Origin: Dysgonomonas hofstadii
Lineage (GTDB): Bacteria; Bacteroidota; Bacteroidia; Bacteroidales; Dysgonomonadaceae
Direction of reading: 5' to 3'
DNA: 64,000 bases
NCBI RefSeq assembly: GCF_014196915.1
Contig: NZ_JACIEP010000003.1
Span: 62,001 to 126,000 of the forward strand
Part shown: piece by piece, positions 45,431 through 54,070 of the stretch
Layout: each line of letters starts with the position of its first letter
Numbering within the stretch: the stretch's first letter is position 1
The notes under the pieces: generated by a model
Told to the model about the DNA's origin: nothing
The model's database searches: none
Seen by the model: the letters and a program-made list of their open reading frames with translations, nothing else
Translations under genes and position numbers: made by a program

Positions 45431-46129
45431 TTATTTAGGTCCTCCCATGTAGACTCGAATATGCTCTATATGAGATAACTCCGTTAGTAGAAAATCTAGA
45501 TTATCTTTATTTATAGACTTAAGATATCTTGCCGATAATGAAAAAAATATAATTTCTGAAATTTCTTTAAAAAAATAGAAGAAGTCTTTTATTAAGGTTT
45601 CATTATATTTTAGTTGGAGCCCACTTTTTGTCCATGTTTCATTATTTCCATGAACAAATTCTGACAAAGATCTATATACAGTAGAAGCTCTTTCATTAAA
45701 TGATTCAACATATTCAGTTAAATCAGCATTGAATGCATTTGTAAATCGTTTCGACAAAATCCCATCTACTTTATCAATCAGATTATGCCATTTTATGTCT
45801 TGCTTTCCTTGTTGCCACTCTAAATATTCTAATCTATTTATAGAGTAATGTACAGACCCTAAAATTAATTCAAAACTTAATCTTAGACATGAATATGATT
45901 GTCTATACAAACCAATGGTTAAACAAAAAATGCTTGTTTCTAACTGTGAGATTGCGTTTTTTAATATATAGACGTCGTCATTAGACTTCACAATTTCCTC
46001 TGTATAATCAAATATACAACTTGTTAGATAATGAGATTCTGCAATTAGCCCTTCATGATGCTTTAACGTTTCAGTGAAGATAGATTGAGACTGAGAATTA
46101 ACATTGTTAAAATATTGATTTATATCCAT
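45431..46129 (-). CDS. HEPN-like helical protein, putative RNase effector
   Basis: I do not recognise a named family for this 232-residue, all-helical protein. Helix-rich parts AISQLETSIFCLTIGLYRQS (59-78) and CLRLSFELILGSVHY look like HEPN-related proteins. The segment VYRSLSEFVHGNNETW contains Arg153-x6-His160, the Rx(4-6)H motif that forms the active site in HEPN ribonucleases. A toxin or effector role is plausible but unproven. It has no membrane helices or signal. It lies upstream of the ORC-like ATPase with a 10-nt gap. Confidence 0.55.
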   Translation of the reverse strand: MDINQYFNNVNSQSQSIFTETLKHHEGLIAESHYLTSCIFDYTEEIVKSNDDVYILKNAISQLETSIFCLTIGLYRQSYSCLRLSFELILGSVHYSINRLEYLEWQQGKQDIKWHNLIDKVDGILSKRFTNAFNADLTEYVESFNERASTVYRSLSEFVHGNNETWTKSGLQLKYNETLIKDFFYFFKEISEIIFFSLSARYLKSINKDNLDFLLTELSHIEHIRVYMGGPK

Positions 46130-46463
46130 GTGTATGAGAATGAAGTCTAATATTATTTATACTAATTATAAATGTAAATATAATTTAAAAATACAAAAAA
46201 AACAATCATTATATTTCAAAAAGAAAGAAATGAGTATTTATATAAATGAAAGACAATTTTAATATGACTGAAGTATGCCTATACAAATCTTAGTGTATCT
46301 CCTTGAATGTTTAGTTTAACCCTTAATACTTTCCTAAGATTTATGTAATTCAAGAGTAACTTAATTATTTTTTTTCAAACCTTCCCTATTTTGACCTCCT
46401 ATTCTTATAAAAATTAATCAGTCCCAAGTGGGATTATGTATAACAATTAAGTTTTATAAGAAA
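46130..46463. other. AT-rich gap with a GTCCCAAGTGGGA palindrome
   Basis: No gene is visible. The region separates the HEPN gene start from the truncated integrase gene and should hold promoters for both. Near the right end (46421-46433) is GTCCCAAGTGGGA, one base different from the sequence in the hairpin at 43539-43551. Confidence 0.45.
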
Positions 46464-47381
46464 ATGAACAAAGAATTATCAATTTCAGAAGTCATCGATT
46501 ACTTAATCGAAAAATTCAGTACACAAGTTAGGATCAAGAATGGTCGTGAAGTCATCGGCTCCACCAATGCCAAGGACTATAAGATGCTGAAAAACTCATT
46601 GGAGAAGTTTGTATCAGAAAAATATAAGAAGCCACTTACATCCTATCAGTTTCAGGATATAGATACTCATTTTCTCATTGATTACATTTCTTTTCTGGAA
46701 AGACGGGCTGCCGACATGGGCACAAAAGGTGCCATACCCAACCGATTGAAGAAACTTCAGGCTGTCTTCAATCATGCCCGGGAAATGGGAGTTAAGAACG
46801 CCGATTCATCCATATTCAAGAATGTATCAGAAGAAATGAAGATATCTGAGGTAGCTCCTTTAATTCTTTCTGCTGACACTATGCATAAGATAGAGAACAT
46901 TGATCGCTCGGCCTTTTCCCGTACCGAACTGTTTCATGTTGACCTGTTCCTCTTTAGTTTATATACCGGCGGCATGACTTGTTCCGATATGGCTTATCTA
47001 ACTTATAGCCAGATCAAAAAGGGCATAATTACCTGCGAGAAGATGAGAACCCATAAGACAGTTATTGTCTCTCTTATCACAAAATCTCAGGATATAACAG
47101 ATCATTACCGGAATAAGTGTTATTCCAATTATGTCTTACCCATATTTACAGCAAAGCATCTGACAGAAAAACAACAGCGTGAAAGAATAGACCGATTGAC
47201 ATTTAGCGTTAATAAGACACTGATCAAAGTATGTAAACAAATTAAGTTCCGAAAGAAAATAACATTGGGCTCAACACAGGCTGCCTATATAGCCCAGATG
47301 CTGAAGTCTGGGGTTGATCCATTCTACATAGCCCAAAGTACCGGATGCACAACAGAATATATCTGTAAACATTTTCTATAA
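46464..47381 (+). pseudogene. Truncated tyrosine recombinase lacking catalytic residues
   Basis: The 305-residue product (start ATG at 46464; the frame continues 12 codons further up from a GTG) matches the middle and C-terminal parts of the two full recombinases in this island. It lacks the roughly 95-residue N-terminal arm-binding domain. At the first Arg position it has YTGGMTCSDMAYL. At the usual AR position of box II it has GSTQAAYIAQM, and the nucleophile Tyr position reads ICKHFL, with Cys. The frame is intact, so the product may exist as an inactive DNA-binding protein. It shares CYSNYVLPIFTAKH with the recombinase at 57372-58658. Confidence 0.65.
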
Positions 47382-47467
47382 TATTATACTATTCTATTTA
47401 TATACTGAGAGTCTTTGTGAAAAGAGTATATTGATTGTAAACATTAATGATTTTAAAGTGTAAGTAC

Positions 47468-47498
47468 AACAGTGCGGCTTATCATCAGCTGCACTGTT
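47468..47498 (+). terminator. Terminator after the truncated recombinase
   Basis: AACAGTGCGGCT (47468-47479) pairs with AGCTGCACTGTT (47487-47498) with one mismatch around a 7-nt loop, followed by a T-rich run on the + strand. It lies between two convergent recombinase genes. Confidence 0.7.
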
Positions 47499-47528
47499 TG
47501 CTTTTTCATATGTTAGTATTACTTATAC

Positions 47529-48800
47529 TTAGAACAGTTCATTTAAGTGTTTCCTCATTTTCTCCTTATTGGTATTGATATAGTAGTATTTATAAATAGT
47601 CTGCGGATTATTACCAACCTGTTCGGCTATCTGTAAAGGATGATAACCCTCATCGATCAGCCTGGAAATAAAACAACTGCGGGCTGTGCCCCAGGTTACT
47701 CTTTCCGTAATGCCCTGATACAGGCATATTTTCTTGAGTGTCTTATTTACCTTAACGGTAAGCCTTGATACCAGCTCATATCTGTTCTTCTCTGACTGGT
47801 TGCATAACTTGAATATCGGAAAAATATAATCCATACAAGCTTCTTTCCTGTATTTTTCGATTAAGTCTTTTGCTTTGTCTATTAATACTACACGGACCTG
47901 CTTATTACACTTTATGCGTTCAAAAGCTATTTCGTCATTCTTTATACATTTACGGGTAAGATAACATATGTCGATATTGGATATACCTCCGGCATAGTAG
48001 CTGAATAAGAATAAATCCAGATGAAATCTCTCATACTTCTTTAGAAAAGACCTGTCCATATTCTCTAATAACTGCATGGATATATTCGTTACGGCTTTGG
48101 GAATGAAGAAACGGGATTTGAACTTATCCCGTATAGGTTCGAAGACGGACAGGTTAACTCCGTACACATTATACTTCTTTGCATAGGTAAAAGTAGCATG
48201 AAGGTACTTTAGTTTTGCATAAATGCCACCGTTATTTCCTTTCTTAGCACCCTGTTGCTGGATAAAGACACCAAAATCCAAAATGAACTTCTCTGTTATA
48301 TCCCGGAACAGGTATCTTGAAAATTCTTTCCGGTATTTTAGCTTGGTAAACTTTTCCAGAGATCTTTTCAGAAATCGATATCCTCTGGCTGTATTGGAAC
48401 TGGAAATCGTTATACCGTTCTTGACACGTTTCCGGTGTTCAAAGTAATTGACAATACGGTCAAGAATAGCCGAAACGCTAACCTGCCGGTCCTTATACTT
48501 TTGGTTATCATCATAATAATGGGATAGCTCAGCGGGAGACCAATCCTTCTCTTCACATTCCCACCGTTCGGCAATTTTCAGATATTTTAGGATTGTTTTG
48601 CGGAGCAGATGATTCTTTGAGCTGATTTCGGCTGTATTTCCGATGAAACATTGTCCTTTCTGATCCCAGTCCTTATACAGTCCGGAGATACAAATGGTTT
48701 TGGTGATCCGTGAGTAACTTGTCCGGTAAAATACAAGTTTCAGACGGACCATTTCGATGTCTTTTGGAGTTCGGTCTCCTTTGAGTCGGATAGAAAACAT
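47529..48800 (-). CDS. Tyrosine recombinase, full-length (Bacteroidota family)
   Basis: The 423-residue protein has an arm-binding N-terminus (KTICISGLYKDWDQKGQCFIG), a SAM-like core-binding domain from about 100 to 210, and the catalytic domain. Box II is intact (WGTARSCFISRLIDEGYHPLQIAEQVG) and so is the Tyr of IYKYYY near the C-terminus. At the first Arg site it reads YYAGGISNIDICYL, with Gly where the common Bacteroidota form is xRGM. A shifted Arg may do the job. It is the central of three related genes; the neighbouring AT-rich gap 48801-49764 probably carries its control region. Confidence 0.8.
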   Translation of the reverse strand: MFSIRLKGDRTPKDIEMVRLKLVFYRTSYSRITKTICISGLYKDWDQKGQCFIGNTAEISSKNHLLRKTILKYLKIAERWECEEKDWSPAELSHYYDDNQKYKDRQVSVSAILDRIVNYFEHRKRVKNGITISSSNTARGYRFLKRSLEKFTKLKYRKEFSRYLFRDITEKFILDFGVFIQQQGAKKGNNGGIYAKLKYLHATFTYAKKYNVYGVNLSVFEPIRDKFKSRFFIPKAVTNISMQLLENMDRSFLKKYERFHLDLFLFSYYAGGISNIDICYLTRKCIKNDEIAFERIKCNKQVRVVLIDKAKDLIEKYRKEACMDYIFPIFKLCNQSEKNRYELVSRLTVKVNKTLKKICLYQGITERVTWGTARSCFISRLIDEGYHPLQIAEQVGNNPQTIYKYYYINTNKEKMRKHLNELF

Positions 48801-49764
48801 AGTTGAATAATTTATGTGTTAGTACTGTAAAATTTCAACTAGGCGACTATCTCGCCTTAACAATTTTGAAAGCCTAAAATGCAAAACAATGTAAAAATAA
48901 AATGAAAAGATAGGACTATTTTAGGTTTATGCAGATTTACGGGTCAAAGTCCGTACTGGAAACGCTGAAAACCTATTATCCTACAGTAACTTACAAGGAA
49001 TTAGCTATATATGTACGAAATAGCAGGTTGTCATCACGACAACCAATTAATATATGGAATATTAAGTTAATTCTGGATTTCTATTATTTTCATATTATAC
49101 TTATATACTGTCTGTTACAAAAAAAATGAAATTTTGAGGTCTTTGAGATGTCAATTAGTAAAAAACACAAAAATAAATCTAATTGTTAACTTTTCAACCG
49201 AAACAGTATATACAATATAATACCCAGAAGGGTATGCAAATGTAATAATCTTTTTGGAATAGTACATAGAGGAAGCCATATCTATTTGAGTAATGCCTCA
49301 AAAGATTTTATAATGAAAGCATATTTTGATCTGTATATATTCTAAGTATATGAATTGACACATTCCATTAACAAATAGAAATGCAAGATTCTTGAGATTT
49401 TGACGAGGTTCTTTTCGAAGTATCTAATATTATAGTAATTCATCATGAGCCTTCCTTTGTTATTGAATACTCTTTCAGTCAAAAGTAGTTTTTAAATTTC
49501 GTTCAAGTAAATGTTAAATTTAGATTAAATCTAAGGTTGAAATTTTAATTATATTCATTACATTTACGAATTAACATGATAAATCACAAATACACTCAAA
49601 GGTTTATGAGACACGAAAAAACAAGTAAGACATCAGCTGATTCTTTTTTAAGAATTGAAGTAAATTATTATCTTATATAAAAGTATAAGATTATTTAGGG
49701 ATGGCTCTATTTGTTTTGTAATGGAGGATATTTTGAGTGTCTGGAAATTAAAAATATTGAGTTA
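48801..49764. other. Long AT-rich gap; two hairpins and a possible HTH scrap
   Basis: No convincing gene. Inverted repeats AGGCGA-N5-TCGCCT (48841-48857) and GGTTGTC-N5-GACAACC (49026-49044) are perfect. The open frame 48929-49129 begins MQIYGSKSVLETLKTYYPTV and may be a broken CI-type helix-turn-helix. The remainder is low-complexity AT-rich sequence that must contain the promoter of the three-component cassette. Confidence 0.45.
48929..49129 (+). pseudogene. Possible truncated CI-repressor-like helix-turn-helix
   Basis: Sixty-six codons; the first 45 align by eye with the N-terminus of phage CI-type repressors (VLETLKTYYP, KELAIYV, then a stretch ending NIW). The rest is random hydrophobic residues, and a perfect hairpin crosses the frame. 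It is probably the relic of a regulator from one of the inserted elements rather than a working gene. Confidence 0.25.
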
Positions 49765-50988
49765 ATGAGTTGGGATGCATCACCTACTTGGTCTGGCTAT
49801 ATCTTTCAAGGAGAGGTAGCTTTATGTAAAGCGATTGAAGTTATAAATTGTGTTGAAAATCTTCCAGATGACTATTGTTTAAAGATAGAAGAGGAGGAGG
49901 ATTTTTCTTTGCATGAAATTGACAAGCAAATATTCCAAGTGAAGGCTTATACAAAGCATAATTATACAAAGTATAAAGAAGCATGGGGGGATATGATGAG
50001 ACGTTATCCCGCTAATTGTGAGAGAAACTATCTTATATTACACAAAGAAGATGTAGATTGTGATAGTTTTGGAGAGATAATAGAGAAAGATAAATTAACG
50101 TCTAATGTAATATCTGGGATATATACTCTTAATAATGTTTGTACAAAACTTGATGATGAGATAAAAAAACTACTTATAGCGAATCATATAAATTTAGTTG
50201 ATGCAGATATCGCGCTCAAACGAAATTTTTGCTGTGAAAAAATATATCAATCAATCAAGAAAAGACATCAAAATAAAACGCCTGAGTCCATATGTCTAAA
50301 TAGTATTAAAAAGTGGATATTAGAAGATTCTTCCCTTGCTTTAACTGAAGAAATTGTTTGGTATGAAGCTACCAAAATATTTTTTGATAATATCCGAGTT
50401 GGTATTGAACATTATGACATATCTGACCCTAATGATAAAATTAAGATAGAAAAGTTAAATTTGGCTATTAATGAACTAGAAAAATTATCTATACAGGAAA
50501 CAAATAAATTATTGGATGAACATCTTTTACCACATAAGCGATTAGATAAAAATAATTTGAGAGCTACATCTATGGATTTGATTAATAGTGCTACAATCAA
50601 AAATGTGATACAGAATGCAATAAAGAAGATTCAACTTGCCCCTATATATAAAACTTTACAATATATTAAAGCAAATGATGACTCTACTCGATATCAATTA
50701 ATAGTGCATAATGAAGATTTTGATTTAGAGGATATTGCTAGCAAAATCGATTTTCAAAAGCATTGTGAATTGATAAATAATCAACCTGTATCAAAAGATA
50801 TTGATTACTTCGTAACTCAATCTTTAGAAAAAAACAAAGAAGAAGTAAAGAAGCATTTAGAAAAAGTAACAGAAGTACCTTCCGATTATAAAGAAGATGA
50901 AGAGGCGAGTTTGAACTTAGAAGAGAAGAAACAATTTGCATTTAGAACAATCGAAAATACAATAATAGACTTAAACGGAGAATTATGA
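49765..50988 (+). CDS. ABC-three-component system effector, PD-(D/E)XK nuclease-like
   Basis: I choose the ATG at 49765 (MSWDASPTWSGYIFQGEVAL), which is the usual beginning of this family; a TTG-started frame extends 18 codons upstream. The 407-residue protein begins with WSGYIFQG, then a predicted PD-(D/E)XK-type core: LKIEEEEDFSLHEIDKQIFQVKAY with Glu/Asp44-46 and Gln58-Val59-Lys60. The layout is as in DUF4297/Cap4-like nucleases. The C-terminal half, from about 170 on, is helical and is likely the shared ABC-3C C-terminal domain. It should cut DNA when the ATPase complex is triggered. The stop overlaps the next gene by 4 nt. Confidence 0.65.
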   Translation: MSWDASPTWSGYIFQGEVALCKAIEVINCVENLPDDYCLKIEEEEDFSLHEIDKQIFQVKAYTKHNYTKYKEAWGDMMRRYPANCERNYLILHKEDVDCDSFGEIIEKDKLTSNVISGIYTLNNVCTKLDDEIKKLLIANHINLVDADIALKRNFCCEKIYQSIKKRHQNKTPESICLNSIKKWILEDSSLALTEEIVWYEATKIFFDNIRVGIEHYDISDPNDKIKIEKLNLAINELEKLSIQETNKLLDEHLLPHKRLDKNNLRATSMDLINSATIKNVIQNAIKKIQLAPIYKTLQYIKANDDSTRYQLIVHNEDFDLEDIASKIDFQKHCELINNQPVSKDIDYFVTQSLEKNKEEVKKHLEKVTEVPSDYKEDEEASLNLEEKKQFAFRTIENTIIDLNGEL

Positions 50989-51689
50989 AAGAACTAATCA
51001 ATAATATCATTAGAGACAATCAACTAAAAGTCATGATTGATAATTTTTATGATGTGGATATTATATTTTCTTATTTTGAAGATAAAGAAGATTTTTTCAT
51101 TTTTCTATTTTGTACTTATTCTGAACTATCACAAAAAATTAATAAAGACAATAATAATGAGAATGATATTGAATATGCTTTAAATTCATTTGTATATGAA
51201 TTTAAAAAGAATAGGTTAAATGATTTCAGAAATCGAAATATTGATAATAATCTATCTTTAATCATTGTGATAGAAGAAACTAGTAAAGATATGTCCCATC
51301 TGTATAAAATTGAAGAGAATTCGATCATTTCTAAAAAATATATTTTATCTTATGATAAACAGGAGCTCGAAAAATTAAAAAATGAAATTGATGACTCTCA
51401 AAACATAGTCAATGTATTTAATGAACTTGCAATAAAGCACAGTAATAAATTACAAAATGAAGAGGAAGCATGGTATAATCTATTGTTAAAAATATTTATA
51501 AAAATTCCCTTTTTAAACTATGTCTCTACTATTAATACAGAAGTAAATAAATTAGAAAAGCTTGAAGACTTGATTGTTCAAGAATTAAGTGTAGAACAAC
51601 ATTCAATATTAAATAAAATATTGAATGTGTATAATCCCAATGACATGGATTTAGAACTATTTATATCATTAAATCAAGACAATGAATAA
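50985..51689 (+). CDS. ABC-three-component system middle component
   Basis: This 234-residue acidic, helical protein has no motif I can name. Position decides the call: it overlaps the nuclease-like gene by 4 nt and the SMC-like ATPase gene by 8 nt, the gene order of ABC-three-component conflict systems (effector, middle component, ATPase) described by Aravind and co-workers. It should bridge the ATPase and the effector. Low complexity runs such as NKDNNNENDIE occur in the middle. The composition is strongly AT-rich. Confidence 0.6.
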   Translation: MKELINNIIRDNQLKVMIDNFYDVDIIFSYFEDKEDFFIFLFCTYSELSQKINKDNNNENDIEYALNSFVYEFKKNRLNDFRNRNIDNNLSLIIVIEETSKDMSHLYKIEENSIISKKYILSYDKQELEKLKNEIDDSQNIVNVFNELAIKHSNKLQNEEEAWYNLLLKIFIKIPFLNYVSTINTEVNKLEKLEDLIVQELSVEQHSILNKILNVYNPNDMDLELFISLNQDNE

Positions 51690-54000
51690 CAAAAATACAC
51701 TTAGAATCAACTCATTATACGTAAAGAATTTTAAAAGTATAACAGAGGCTTCATTCAAATTTGATGAAAATAATTTAATTATTTTTGATGGACCAAATGG
51801 ATATGGAAAAACAACAGCATTCGAAGCAATTGAAATTATTCTTTCAAAAACGCCTCGGAAATATAGAACTATATTGATAGATGCAAAAATAGGCTATACC
51901 AATAGTCCAATTCATAATGATGAAAACTCTCCCATTGAACTTATGTTGCATTTAAACAATAATGGAGAGTCTTTATTTATAAAACGATACTTTGAAAAAG
52001 CTCCACAGAGAAAGAGTCAAGATAATAACATAAGAAATATATTTGAAACATCTAAGCTCTTTATCAATGAAGAGGAAAGCACAGAAGATAAATTAGAAAA
52101 AAGATTAGATTTCCCTAATATAAATATCTTATTTAATGTTCTGAATTATGTGGAACAAGATGAAAATACATTCTTTCTGAAAAAGAATCCAAAAGAAAGA
52201 TATAAAGAGTTATCTTCTTTATTAGGTGCTGAAAAAGAATTATTCCAACTTGAAAAAATAAAATCTTTAGAGAAAGAGTTATCAGGTTTAATTAGACAAA
52301 AGAAAATAGAGCGGGATAATATTATAGAAAGGAATCGAGAGATATTAAGTTCCGAAACCTTAACCATATCATATAAGCAATTTATTAAAGATAAAGTTTT
52401 TGCATGGGATCAAGAAAATATCGTGAATACTGATATTAACATTAGAAATAGCTATTTATCAGAGGTTGAAAAGATAAAATATCTATATTCTAACAAGGGC
52501 TTATTAAAAGAAATCTATGACTGGCATAATATACAAACTTATATAGGTGATGATTTCTTAGATAAATTCATTAGTTTTTACTGGAAAATAGAAAATTATG
52601 AGGTTCTTAAGGTTGAACTTGGAGAAAGAAGACGGAATGATTCTATATTAAAAAATAACCAAACTCTTATTGAGGCAATAGACCAACTTAACTATAATTA
52701 TCTTAATCAAGATTCGACTTGGGAATATCTGAAAGAAAAAGGTATTAATATAGATATCCCTAAAACTAAATTAATTCTGTTTATCGCACAAAGGGAGGCT
52801 CTTGGTGCACAAAGTAAAGTGTTGAATAATTTGAAGAATAAACGAATCGAATTATTATCAATACAGAGGGAGCATAGATATCTAATTAATTTGGCAGATG
52901 GTGAATGTCCTACATGTGGATTTGATTGGGAATCATCTGATATATTGATAAATCATATACAGCAAACAGAACAAAAAATATTTCAAGAATATAATGTCCT
53001 AAATGTAGAGTTTGAAAAGCTTAAAGGAGAAATAAATTTTTTATTAGAATCTTTTAGAGATAGACTAATAAAAGACAGTGAATTAATTACAGAAATAACA
53101 AATAAATTTATTACTTATGATAGTTTTGCTTATCTAGAAGATATCTATTTACAACAGAAAGAAAAATTCGATGTATTTCTAAGCGATATGAATGAAGATG
53201 ATAAGGTATCTATAATTTCTTTGGTTAATAATCGGATACAAGCAGACGATCAAAATAATCTAAAAAATAGCATTCGATTTATTATTAATCAGAAAAAGCC
53301 TAGCATAGATTCATCTATCAATACCTTTCAACTGGTTAATGATTTTGATGTGTATTTTCAGAATAACATACAAATATTAAATAATATATCAGAAAAAGAT
53401 ATTAATGATAAATCATTATACATAATAACTCAGTATAATTTGGCAATTAATAGAGACCTTAATAGTCTCAAAGATAAGATCGAACAGCAAGAATCTTTTC
53501 TTGTCAAAGTACAGGGGATTATAAAGATCTTTGATAACGCAATAAAAAACTATACTAAGAATATTGTTGATACAGTAACAATACCATTTTATATATATAC
53601 AGGAAAAATACTTCAGCGCCACTCTTTAGGTTCCGGATTAGTGTTAGATTTAGATGTTAGTAAAAAAGATCCTCAACTAAAAATAAACCCGACTGGAAGA
53701 GATCAAGAAGTATCCTACACTCTAAGTTCAGGCCAATTATCAGCAACTGTTATTTCATTAATGTTAGTATTAAATAAAGTCTATAGCAAATCTAAGTTTG
53801 GAACTATATTAATTGATGATCCTTTACAGACCTTAGACGAGATAAATACTCATTCTTTAATTGAAGTTTTGAAATATAATTTTTCTGATCAGCAAGTTGT
53901 ACTATCAACACATGAAGATAGATATTCAAAATTGATTAGATATAAATATGATAAATTTAATTTACTCAATAAAAATATTAGAATGAAAGATATCTTTTGA
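51682..54000 (+). CDS. Rad50/SMC-like ABC ATPase of a three-component system
   Basis: The 772-residue protein has Walker A FDGPNGYGKTT (35-45), a long coiled-coil interrupted by a zinc-hook-like ECPTC (Cys409 and Cys412), a second coil, then the ABC signature LSSGQLSAT (near 680) and Walker B TILIDDPLQTLDE (near 708-720) with the STHED switch. This is the layout of Rad50 and of the ATPase in ABC-three-component systems. It probably senses foreign or aberrant DNA ends and licenses the nuclease-like first gene. Its start lies 8 nt inside the middle-component gene. Confidence 0.8.
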   Translation: MNNKNTLRINSLYVKNFKSITEASFKFDENNLIIFDGPNGYGKTTAFEAIEIILSKTPRKYRTILIDAKIGYTNSPIHNDENSPIELMLHLNNNGESLFIKRYFEKAPQRKSQDNNIRNIFETSKLFINEEESTEDKLEKRLDFPNINILFNVLNYVEQDENTFFLKKNPKERYKELSSLLGAEKELFQLEKIKSLEKELSGLIRQKKIERDNIIERNREILSSETLTISYKQFIKDKVFAWDQENIVNTDINIRNSYLSEVEKIKYLYSNKGLLKEIYDWHNIQTYIGDDFLDKFISFYWKIENYEVLKVELGERRRNDSILKNNQTLIEAIDQLNYNYLNQDSTWEYLKEKGINIDIPKTKLILFIAQREALGAQSKVLNNLKNKRIELLSIQREHRYLINLADGECPTCGFDWESSDILINHIQQTEQKIFQEYNVLNVEFEKLKGEINFLLESFRDRLIKDSELITEITNKFITYDSFAYLEDIYLQQKEKFDVFLSDMNEDDKVSIISLVNNRIQADDQNNLKNSIRFIINQKKPSIDSSINTFQLVNDFDVYFQNNIQILNNISEKDINDKSLYIITQYNLAINRDLNSLKDKIEQQESFLVKVQGIIKIFDNAIKNYTKNIVDTVTIPFYIYTGKILQRHSLGSGLVLDLDVSKKDPQLKINPTGRDQEVSYTLSSGQLSATVISLMLVLNKVYSKSKFGTILIDDPLQTLDEINTHSLIEVLKYNFSDQQVVLSTHEDRYSKLIRYKYDKFNLLNKNIRMKDIF

Positions 54001-54070
54001 TTATTCTATTCAATTAAGGTTTTACTAACTGTTGTTTGAGTGGTTCTATGTGATTTACTAAATTAAGAAT

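Noticed and set aside
49130-49764. A CRISPR array or toxin-antitoxin pair in the AT-rich gap
   Set aside because: There are no regularly spaced repeats, and all frames are short and without start signals.
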